27,067 bases of DNA, from NCBI GenBank assembly GCA_029287515.1, contig JARFQZ010000067.1, positions 1-27,067 of the forward strand, read 5' to 3'. The notes under the pieces are model-generated. The model saw only the letters and a list, made by a program, of their open reading frames with translations, was not told the DNA's origin and searched no databases. The position numbers were made by a program, and so were the translations under genes. Positions 14,119 through 21,114 of the stretch are shown piece after piece. The stretch comes from Lysobacterales bacterium. GTDB lineage: Bacteria; Pseudomonadota; Gammaproteobacteria; Xanthomonadales; SZUA-36. Position 1 is the first letter of the stretch. Each line of letters starts with the position of its first letter.

Positions 14119-15860
14119 GTGTTTATGCGGCAGGGTTGCTGATCAGCATCATCGTTTACCTGGCTGTCGGCAATTACGCAGGCCGCAAGGTCAAACATCT
14201 GGAAGACTATTTTGTTGCGGGGCGCAACGCACCTACCCTGCTGATCGTCGGCACGCTGGTCGCCAGCCTGATGAGCACCAATGCCTTCATGGGCGAAACC
14301 GGGCTGGGTTACTCCGGCTTTCCGGCGGTGGTGATCATCCTCACGGCCATCAACTGCATCGGTTATACGGCAGGTGGGCTGTACTTCGGCCGTTTCCTGC
14401 GCCGCAGCCGTGCACTCACCGTTGCCGAGTACTTTGGCCAGCGCTTCGACAGCCGGCGCGTGCAGGTCGTGGCCGGGGTGACCATCGTGCTGGGCTGCAC
14501 GGCCTACCTGGTGATGGTGACCCAGGGCGCCGCGACCATCATCAACGAGGTCACCGGGCTGCCTTTTTACGGCACCCTGCTCATCGCCTGGGCCGGTTAT
14601 ACCCTGTTCACGCTGTATTCCGGTTCCAGCGGCGTGGTGCTCACCGATACCATGATGTTCCTGCTGTTCGCCGCCGTGGCGTTCCTTGGTCTTGCATTCA
14701 TCATGGATGACGCCGGGGGCTGGTTTACAAGTATTCGTGACCTTGCGGCATACGATGCCAAGCCCGGGATTATTTCCTGGCATGGCGCGGTGGGCCCGGA
14801 TGCGACCTGGCAGACACCCGTTGAGACCCTGGCCTACGGAATCATCCTGGGCATCGCCTGGGGTATCGTGGTTGCGGTCAGCCCCTGGCAGGCCAGCCGG
14901 TACCTGATGGCCCGCAATGAGCACATCGTGATCCGCTCTGCGACGATCACCGCAGGGGTGGTGATGGTGCTGTACACTGTGCTGATGCTCTCCGGTGCGG
15001 CGGTCAACCTGCTGAATCCGAATATTGAACCCAACCAGGAAAACATGATCTGGGCCGCGTTGAACGTGATGCCGACGCTGGTGGGCGTGCTGCTGATGTC
15101 GGGCATCCTGGCCGCGGGCCTGTCCTCGGCCTCTACCTTCCTTTCACTGGTCGGGTTCAGCGCCAGCAATGACATCCTGCCTCAAAAAACAACAGACAAT
15201 CAGTTGCGCCTGAAAATGAGCCGCCGCGCGATGTTCGTGATCAGCCTGGTTGCGCTCGCCGTGGCATACGCGCTGCCGGAAGGCAAGCTGTTCTGGATCA
15301 CGTATTTCGCAGGCACGCTGTTCGCGTCGTCCTGGGGCCCGGTTGCATTCATGAGCGTCTGGAGCACCCGCATTACCGAGGCGGGGGCTTTCTGGGGCAT
15401 CATCGCGGGCCTGCTGGGTAACCTGCTCACCAACTCGCTGGCCCTGCTAAGGATTGTCGATCTGCCGGTTTTACTGGACCCCATACTTGTTGGCGTGGTG
15501 GTGAGTTATGTCACCGTCGAACTGGTTTCGCTCGGGAGTAAAGTGACGGAGAAGGAACATGATTTGAGAGAGCGCTTGCACCGCGTACCGGAATCGGAAA
15601 TCGATGCGGATAAACTGGCCCGCACCTTGCTCTGGCCAAAGCTCCTGATTGTATTCGGGGCAGCTTTTTCTGTGTTGCTGTATTTTTTCTACGTAGTGCC
15701 TTATCAACAGGCGACCGGCGAACCTGCCATGGGTGAATTCCTGATGTCAGCGGGTGTTGGCCTGTCACTGGTGGTTACCGGGGTGCTTGCCTGGTGGGGT
15801 ACAACCCGATCCTATCGATTGCCCGCAACTCATAATGCTTATGCTGTACCCGAAGATTGA
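14115..15860 (+). CDS. Sodium:solute symporter (SSS) family transporter
   Basis: A 581-residue inner-membrane protein with about 13-14 hydrophobic segments, starting with one at residues 3-18. The first-repeat signature EDYFVAGRNAPTLLIVGTLV and the sodium-site region GLSSASTFLSLVGFSASNDI identify the SSS family. A charged cytoplasmic loop follows at about 475-505, then two more segments and a short tail. The substrate cannot be read from the sequence; relatives carry amino acids, sugars, organic acids, choline or pantothenate. The ATG overlaps the WS/DGAT stop (ATGA). Its neighbours suggest either a carboxylate for acyl metabolism or an amino-acid-type substrate for the arginine deiminase downstream. 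Confidence 0.9.
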   Translation: MSVYAAGLLISIIVYLAVGNYAGRKVKHLEDYFVAGRNAPTLLIVGTLVASLMSTNAFMGETGLGYSGFPAVVIILTAINCIGYTAGGLYFGRFLRRSRALTVAEYFGQRFDSRRVQVVAGVTIVLGCTAYLVMVTQGAATIINEVTGLPFYGTLLIAWAGYTLFTLYSGSSGVVLTDTMMFLLFAAVAFLGLAFIMDDAGGWFTSIRDLAAYDAKPGIISWHGAVGPDATWQTPVETLAYGIILGIAWGIVVAVSPWQASRYLMARNEHIVIRSATITAGVVMVLYTVLMLSGAAVNLLNPNIEPNQENMIWAALNVMPTLVGVLLMSGILAAGLSSASTFLSLVGFSASNDILPQKTTDNQLRLKMSRRAMFVISLVALAVAYALPEGKLFWITYFAGTLFASSWGPVAFMSVWSTRITEAGAFWGIIAGLLGNLLTNSLALLRIVDLPVLLDPILVGVVVSYVTVELVSLGSKVTEKEHDLRERLHRVPESEIDADKLARTLLWPKLLIVFGAAFSVLLYFFYVVPYQQATGEPAMGEFLMSAGVGLSLVVTGVLAWWGTTRSYRLPATHNAYAVPED

Positions 15861-16332
15861 ACAACTACGTGAACTTCCCGTTCAGCTAAACATGGCCATC
15901 CCGCCCGAATGGGAGGATCGCAATGGCCATGTCAACGTGCAGTTTTACCTCGCGCTGTACGAGCTGGGCGGCTGGGTGGTGCTGGAAGAAATCGGTGTCG
16001 ACGAGGACTGGTTCAGCCGCCACCAGGTCAGTCAGTTCGACCTTGAACACCATCTTAATTACCGTGCAGAATTGAAGGTCGGAGACCAGGTCAGCACCTA
16101 CAGCCGCGTGCTGGGCAGGACCGAGAAGCGGTTTCACGGCATGTACTTTATCGTCAATGAAACCAGCGGCCGGCTGGCGGCCACGCTTGAGTACATCACC
16201 GCCAGCGTTGACATGAATACCCGGCGCACGACGCCTTTCCGGGAGGAATTGGCGAGCGGGCTGGACCAGCTGATTGATAAGCACCGGGCGCTGGGCTGGA
16301 CTGCGCCCGTGTGCGGAACCCTGAACCCCTAG
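15835..16332 (+). CDS. Hotdog-fold thioesterase (4HBT-like)
   Basis: About 165 residues. Two in-frame ATGs (15835 and 15841) lie inside the end of the symporter gene and neither has a clear ribosome-binding site; the longer frame from 15754 lacks family support. The motif EDRNGHVNVQFYLALYELGG is the Asp-x-x-Gly-His-x-N active-site helix of 4HBT/YbgC-type thioesterases. FDLEHHLNYRAELKVGDQVSTYS forms the central sheet. It probably hydrolyses an acyl-CoA in the cytoplasm. The 26-bp overlap with the symporter suggests a functional pair, for instance uptake and CoA-dependent breakdown of a carboxylate or betaine, but this is a guess. Confidence 0.82.
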   Translation: MLMLYPKIEQLRELPVQLNMAIPPEWEDRNGHVNVQFYLALYELGGWVVLEEIGVDEDWFSRHQVSQFDLEHHLNYRAELKVGDQVSTYSRVLGRTEKRFHGMYFIVNETSGRLAATLEYITASVDMNTRRTTPFREELASGLDQLIDKHRALGWTAPVCGTLNP

Positions 16333-16340
16333 GAATTTCG

Positions 16341-17294
16341 ATGGAATACAAGGATTACTACGAGATCATGGGCGTCAAGAAAGACGCCACGCAGGATGAA
16401 ATCAAGCGCGCTTACCGCAAGCTGGCGCGAAAATACCACCCCGATGTCAGCAAGGAAGCCGACGCAGAAACAAAGTTCAAGGAAGTCGGGGAGGCTTACG
16501 AAGTTCTGAAAGATCCTGAAAAGCGATCCGCGTACGACCAGCTAGGCTCACAATGGCAGGCCGGCCAGGATTTTCACCCACCACCGGGCTGGGATGCCGG
16601 GTTCGAGTTCAGTGGCGGCGGCGAGGGCGGGCCGGACCTCGGTGGTTTCAGTGATTTTTTTGAATCGCTTTACGGCCGCGGGTTTCACCGGGCAAGCCAG
16701 CAGGCCGGATCCGCACGGGACTTCCGGATGCGCGGCGACGACCACCACGCGAAAGTCATGGTGGACCTGGAAGACAGTTACCACGGCGCTACACGGTCCA
16801 TCACGCTGCAGGTGTCGAGCCTGGATGAGAGCGGGCGAGTCGTGACGAAACCCAGGACCCTCAAGGTGCGGATCCCAAAGGGCATTCGCCGGGGCCAGCA
16901 AATCCGCCTGGCTGGCCAGGGTGGTGCCGGGTATGGGGGTGGCGGAGCGGGCGACCTTTATCTCGAGGTCGATTTCAATCCACGCAGTCATTACCGGGTG
17001 GAGGGTGCTGATGTCTATCTCGATTTGCCGCTGGCACCCTGGGAGGCGGCATTGGGGGCGACAGTCAAAGTGCCGACACCCGCCGGCGCGGTGGATCTGA
17101 AAATCCCTGCCGGATCACAGCCGGGCAAGAAGCTAAGACTCAAGGGCCGCGGTATTCCAGCCAGAGAAAAGGGAGATTTGTATGTTGTCCTGCAAATTAC
17201 CCTGCCGAAAGCAGAAAACGAAAGCCAGCGGCGGATTTACGAGGAAATGAAGCAGCAGTTTTCATTCAACCCGCGCGCCGGAATGGAGGTATAG
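16341..17294 (+). CDS. cbpA: DnaJ-class co-chaperone, CbpA type
   Basis: A 317-residue J-protein. The ATG at 16341 is preceded by AGGAA and begins the J-domain directly (MEYKDYYEIMGVKKDAT). The HPD motif is at 33-35, and DPEKRSAYDQLG closes the domain. A Gly/Phe/His-rich linker follows, then two C-terminal beta domains with VRIPKGIRRGQQIRLAGQG and LKIPAGSQPGKKLRLKGRG. There is no CxxCxGxG zinc finger, which separates it from DnaJ and matches CbpA. It should stimulate DnaK and bind unfolded proteins. Its modulator CbpM is encoded 3 bp downstream. Their place between lipid and arginine genes is unusual. Confidence 0.93.
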   Translation: MEYKDYYEIMGVKKDATQDEIKRAYRKLARKYHPDVSKEADAETKFKEVGEAYEVLKDPEKRSAYDQLGSQWQAGQDFHPPPGWDAGFEFSGGGEGGPDLGGFSDFFESLYGRGFHRASQQAGSARDFRMRGDDHHAKVMVDLEDSYHGATRSITLQVSSLDESGRVVTKPRTLKVRIPKGIRRGQQIRLAGQGGAGYGGGGAGDLYLEVDFNPRSHYRVEGADVYLDLPLAPWEAALGATVKVPTPAGAVDLKIPAGSQPGKKLRLKGRGIPAREKGDLYVVLQITLPKAENESQRRIYEEMKQQFSFNPRAGMEV

Positions 17295-17297
17295 ACC

Positions 17298-17603
17298 ATG
17301 GCGAAACAAGATTTCCTGAGAGGCCAGTTGATCGAGGCTGAAACGCTGATCACGGTGGACGATCTTTGCCGGCACTGCACGGTGCGCGTGGAGGAAGTGA
17401 TTTCTTATGTCCAGGAAGGCATCCTGGATCCACAGGATGACGCCGTCGTACCCGAAAAAGCGGAGACCTGGCAGTTTCATATCAGCAGTATCAAACGGGT
17501 GCGAACCGCGGTGCACCTGCAAAGGGACCTCGGTGTCAACCTCGCCGGCGCGGCGCTGGCACTGGAATTGCTGGACCGGATTTCGGAATTGGAAAAGGCT
17601 TGA
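17298..17603 (+). CDS. cbpM: CbpM-type chaperone modulator
   Basis: A 101-residue protein of the usual CbpM length. An N-terminal helix-turn-helix-like segment (LITVDDLCRHCTVRVEEVISYVQEG) is followed by WQFHISSIKRVRTAVHLQRDL and a C-terminal helix with NLAGAALALELLDRI. CbpM is a MerR-like fold that binds the J-domain of CbpA and blocks its action on DnaK. The start is 3 bp after the cbpA stop, the standard arrangement of the pair. The arginine deiminase gene follows after 8 bp. Confidence 0.9.
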   Translation: MAKQDFLRGQLIEAETLITVDDLCRHCTVRVEEVISYVQEGILDPQDDAVVPEKAETWQFHISSIKRVRTAVHLQRDLGVNLAGAALALELLDRISELEKA

Positions 17604-17611
17604 GAGGAAGC

Positions 17612-18865
17612 ATGCAAAAAACCCAGATCAGTATCGATTCGGAGATCGGCGCACTCAATGCCGTGATGGTCCACCGTCCCGGCAGGGAAATCGAGAACAT
17701 GACGCCGGCCAGCGCGGCCGAGGTCTTGTATGACGACATCCTGAACCTGCAACTGGCCGAAAGAGAACACGATCAGCTGACCGGTGTATTGCGGCGGGTC
17801 GCCGACGTCTACGAATTCGAGGACCTGCTGCGCGATGCCCTGGCCGACCAGCACATGAAGGGCCTGCTAGTCGACGAACTGGTGAAACTCTACGGTTGCG
17901 AAGAACTGGCGCAGGAGCTCAAGGATACTGAAGATGCCGCGCTGGCCGCGCAGCTTTTCCAGGGCACGCCGATGCGCAAAGACAGCCTGGAAAAATTCCT
18001 CAACCCGCTCCGCCACGCCATTCCGCCACTGCCAAACGCGTTCTTCACGCGCGATGCCGTCATGGCGGTAAACGAGAGCGTGATCATCGGCTCAATGGCA
18101 TTCAAGGCCCGGTTTGCGGAAGCCTTGCTGCTGAAGGCGATTTTCAAGTACCACGACAAGATCCGTTCGGATGGTTTTTACTTCGACGGCACGGCAAGCA
18201 CCAGTGAAAAAATCACCATCGAGGGCGGCGACCTGCTGGTGTTGCGCGAAGACCTGATCATGATCGGACACAGCGAGCGCACCACCACCCGCGGTATCGA
18301 TACCCTGATGCGCGCGATTGCCGAGAAAGGGGGAGTTGAAAACTTTGTCGTCGTGGAAATTCCCAAGTCCAGGGCCACCATTCACCTGGACATGATCTTT
18401 ACGATGGTCGACCGTGACAGGTGCGTGGTCTTTTCACCATTGATCACGGGCATGCACAAATGCCGGGCCTTCCACGTGCGTTACGAACAACAGCGAGTCA
18501 AGCGGATCGTTGAATATCCAGGTGTGCTGGAAGCGCTGAGAACCCAGGGCCTGGACCTCAAGCCCATCCCCTGCGGCGGCGATAACGAGTTACGCCAGGA
18601 ACGTGAACAGTGGTCCTCCGGGGCCAACTTCTTCGCCATGGCCCCCGGCCATATCATCGGCTTTGAGCACAATCAGGCTACCGCCGAAGAACTGGCGAAG
18701 AGCGGCTTCGAAATTGTATCGGCGGACAGGCTGATCAGTGAGGATCTCTCGCTGGAGCCGGGCCAACCCACCCTGGTGACCATGCATGGCTCCGAGCTAT
18801 CGCGAGGCGGAGGCGGCTGCCGCTGCATGACCATGCCGCTGAACCGGAATCCGGTTAACTGGTAA
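17612..18865 (+). CDS. arcA: Arginine deiminase family protein
   Basis: A 417-residue protein of typical arginine deiminase length. The ATG at 17612 follows an AGAGGA site closely; an in-frame TTG at 17600 overlapping the cbpM stop is an alternative. Family landmarks are NAFFTRD near residue 150, IEGGDLLVL, IHLDMIFTMVD with the catalytic His, and the terminal RCMTMPL with the nucleophile C405. The enzyme converts L-arginine to L-citrulline and ammonia. No ornithine carbamoyltransferase or carbamate kinase gene is adjacent, so an energy-yielding deiminase pathway is not shown here. It ends an eleven-gene run and is convergent with the opine-dehydrogenase-like gene. Confidence 0.9.
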   Translation: MQKTQISIDSEIGALNAVMVHRPGREIENMTPASAAEVLYDDILNLQLAEREHDQLTGVLRRVADVYEFEDLLRDALADQHMKGLLVDELVKLYGCEELAQELKDTEDAALAAQLFQGTPMRKDSLEKFLNPLRHAIPPLPNAFFTRDAVMAVNESVIIGSMAFKARFAEALLLKAIFKYHDKIRSDGFYFDGTASTSEKITIEGGDLLVLREDLIMIGHSERTTTRGIDTLMRAIAEKGGVENFVVVEIPKSRATIHLDMIFTMVDRDRCVVFSPLITGMHKCRAFHVRYEQQRVKRIVEYPGVLEALRTQGLDLKPIPCGGDNELRQEREQWSSGANFFAMAPGHIIGFEHNQATAEELAKSGFEIVSADRLISEDLSLEPGQPTLVTMHGSELSRGGGGCRCMTMPLNRNPVNW

Positions 18866-18906
18866 ATAAGCTGACCCGAGCCCGTTTTGGATGCGGCAAT
18901 TGAGAA

Positions 18907-19983
18907 TTAGAGGATTGCCAGTTCAGATGCGGACAAGTGCGCTATCCCCAGTGTCTCCGGTGTGCGCCTGGCCTCAGACGCGTAGTCGCGATTCATCAGT
19001 ACCGAGGCAAACTGGATGATCGCGTCTATCGTTGGCGTTTCGACACCGATTTGCCGTGCCAGGCGGGACATGAACACCAGGCCGTATCCCACGTCTTCAT
19101 TCAGGTAGCGGTGATCGAGCTGTGGCTGGGCGCCGATGCCCAGGAAGCCCGGCGCCTCGCGGTATGCAGGGCCGTAGTTCTCCGCCAGCATGTAGCCCTG
19201 GCGCATGCCCATTTCAGGGTCTGAAACGACCTCGATGCCCAGCTTTTCACCGATCGCAATGCGTTCATTGTCGACCGCTTCGATCAGCCGGCCCACCGAG
19301 TCGGTCACACCTTCTTCGTAGAACAGGAAGTCCCCGCCGGTGCCCTCGATACGGGCTGCGTTTGCCAGCGATACTGCCGGGTGGATCACGGGGTTGGCGT
19401 TTTGCAGGCTGGTCTGCAGGACACTTTTGGCGGGCTCCATGCTGGGATAGACATCAGCAATCATTTGCAGGATTTCATCGGTGTGGCGTCCAGGCAGCGC
19501 TGCCAGCAGATTGCCGGCTTTAAGTTTCAGGAAAACACGAACCCTGCCCGGCTGGATAAGGCGCACGGCGTAATGCAGGGTATGGGTTTCCGCGAGCCGG
19601 ATGGAATCATCGTCCACAGCCAGGCCGGCGGCTTTTTTGAAAGCCAGCGCACCGCCACAGGACCCGGGGCTGACAATGACCGTTTGCCCTTTTCGCAGTT
19701 TACCGTTTACCGCTTCGCCGAAGGGCTCGGTGCTGAATGCCGGACCGACCACCCAGATCAGCTCAGCGCCCTCAATCGCCTCGTCGATGTCGTGACCCGA
19801 GTAAATAATGGGGGCAAACCCCTCGATATCGCCCTCGGCATGGATGCCCCCCTGCTCCGCTACTGCCGCGATGTTTTCCGGAAACTGTGGAAAGTCGAAC
19901 AGCCTGACTTCATGGCCGTGTGCGGCGCAATCAAACGCCACGGTCGTGCCGCCGGCGCCCGCTCCAAGAACGGTAATTTTCAT
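18907..19983 (-). CDS. Octopine/nopaline (opine) dehydrogenase family protein
   Basis: A 358-residue protein. The N-terminus MKITVLGAGAGGTTVAFDCA is the NAD(P)-binding loop. SPGSCGGALAF follows in the Rossmann part. The C-terminal domain has NANPVIHPAVSLANAARIE, whose HP histidine matches the catalytic His of the family, and ends MNRDYASEARRTPETLGI. Opine dehydrogenases reversibly join an amino acid and a 2-oxo acid as an N-(1-carboxyalkyl) amino acid. The substrate here is unknown. A GGAG site lies 8 bp before the ATG. It is downstream of the cyclodeaminase-like gene with a 74-bp gap, probably in one transcript. A second acidic catalytic residue could be the Asp in the RDY segment. Confidence 0.88.
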   Translation of the reverse strand: MKITVLGAGAGGTTVAFDCAAHGHEVRLFDFPQFPENIAAVAEQGGIHAEGDIEGFAPIIYSGHDIDEAIEGAELIWVVGPAFSTEPFGEAVNGKLRKGQTVIVSPGSCGGALAFKKAAGLAVDDDSIRLAETHTLHYAVRLIQPGRVRVFLKLKAGNLLAALPGRHTDEILQMIADVYPSMEPAKSVLQTSLQNANPVIHPAVSLANAARIEGTGGDFLFYEEGVTDSVGRLIEAVDNERIAIGEKLGIEVVSDPEMGMRQGYMLAENYGPAYREAPGFLGIGAQPQLDHRYLNEDVGYGLVFMSRLARQIGVETPTIDAIIQFASVLMNRDYASEARRTPETLGIAHLSASELAIL

Positions 19984-20057
19984 AAACTAACTCCAGTTGA
20001 AACCAATACATCGTGACACAGGAAGACATCGAACATCCACTGCGAAACTGCACGCAT

Positions 20058-21041
20058 TCAGGGAAACTCCACCGTCTGGCATTTGCCGGCCTTAACAGCC
20101 TTTTCCAGCAGGAATCCGCAGGCAAAGAGGTCCTGGGCAAACAACCCCAGTGATTTGTAAAGCGTGATTTGTTGGGGGTCTTCCCTGCCAGGCGCGCTGC
20201 CCAGCAGCACGTCGCCGATTTCACCCACGATGTGGTCCCGGGTGAATGCCCCTTCTGCGATCGGGATCAGGATATCCCCGGCCTCGGCCAGGGCGCCTGT
20301 CCTGGAATCAACATACACGGCAGACCGGGTCACCGCTTCGGTATCGGCTTCGCGGTCCTGCGGTTCGTGCGCTCCGACCAGGTTGACGTGTGCCCCGGGT
20401 TGCAGCCATGAACCTGCCAACACGGGTTCCGGTGCGTTGGTGACGACGCTGACGACGTCGCAGGCGCCCGCTTCGGCAGGATCGGTGACCGCGGTAATAC
20501 TCATGTCCAGCCTGGCGGCATGCTGTGCAGCGAAGCGCCGGGCTTTTTCGGGATCACGGCCCCACACCCTGACCGACCGGATATTACGGACGCAACAAAC
20601 GGCATCCAGGTGGCTGGCGGCCTGCACACCGGTGCCCAATATGCCGTGGCTGCTGGCGTGCGGCCTTGCCAGCACCCGGGTTGCCAGTGCGGATGCTGCC
20701 GCAGTTCGTATTGCGGTAATTTCCGCGCCGTCCGCCAGCGCTACCGGGTTTCCGGTCCGGCTGTCGAACAATGCGACAAAGCCCTGTACGGCCGGCCGGC
20801 CCCTGTCCGGATTATCCGGATGAAGGCCCACGATTTTTGCGCCGTACATGGGGGGAGACTGCATTTCACCGGGCATCAGGATGAAGAAACTGCGTTCGTC
20901 CGCCAACGGAGCGATGGTGCGTGGTGGAATGGTTACTGATCGCGCGGTAACAGCCCTCATCGCCCGGTCCATGACTTCGATGCATTCGGCCATGGAAAGC
21001 AGTTCACGGATTTCCGCCGCGCGGATGATCAATAGTGACAT
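20058..21041 (-). CDS. Ornithine cyclodeaminase/mu-crystallin family protein
   Basis: A 327-residue protein of usual family length. The substrate-carboxylate motif ITAIRTAAASALATRVLARP lies near residue 107. The NAD(P) loop is GILGTGVQAASHLDAV near 133. The segment where true ornithine cyclodeaminases have DxPGKxEL reads VGAHEPQDREADTE, so the catalytic Asp of that class is replaced. This pattern fits the imine-reductase or amino-acid-dehydrogenase branch (mu-crystallin, pyrroline-2-carboxylate reductase) better than ornithine cyclisation. It is the first minus-strand gene, divergent from hyuA across 73 bp, and precedes the opine-dehydrogenase-like gene. Both act on C-N bonds of amino acids using NAD(P). 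Confidence 0.9.
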   Translation of the reverse strand: MSLLIIRAAEIRELLSMAECIEVMDRAMRAVTARSVTIPPRTIAPLADERSFFILMPGEMQSPPMYGAKIVGLHPDNPDRGRPAVQGFVALFDSRTGNPVALADGAEITAIRTAAASALATRVLARPHASSHGILGTGVQAASHLDAVCCVRNIRSVRVWGRDPEKARRFAAQHAARLDMSITAVTDPAEAGACDVVSVVTNAPEPVLAGSWLQPGAHVNLVGAHEPQDREADTEAVTRSAVYVDSRTGALAEAGDILIPIAEGAFTRDHIVGEIGDVLLGSAPGREDPQQITLYKSLGLFAQDLFACGFLLEKAVKAGKCQTVEFP

Positions 21042-21080
21042 CGCTGTATTCGCCTGTTGCCCGGATACATTAAACTACAT

Positions 21081-21103
21081 TGTTCCAGTTAACGGGCAGA
21101 ACA
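21081..21103. promoter_or_regulatory. Imperfect inverted repeat TGTTC-N13-GAACA
   Basis: The 73-bp gap between the two divergent transcripts holds TGTTC at 21081-21085 and GAACA at 21099-21103, with a GTTAAC palindrome inside (21088-21093). Its position suits an operator serving both directions. No regulator gene is adjacent, and no convincing -35/-10 pair was found. Such a short repeat can occur by chance. Confidence 0.3.
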
Positions 21104-21114
21104 GGTAAGAAAAA

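Noticed and set aside
14001..14924. 307-codon minus-strand frame
   Set aside because: Antisense shadow of the WS/DGAT end and symporter; low-complexity His/Gly/Gln composition typical of reversed GC-rich coding sequence.
18866..18906. Bidirectional terminator between the arginine deiminase and opine-dehydrogenase-like genes
   Set aside because: No stable hairpin with a T-tract could be found in this 41-bp gap.
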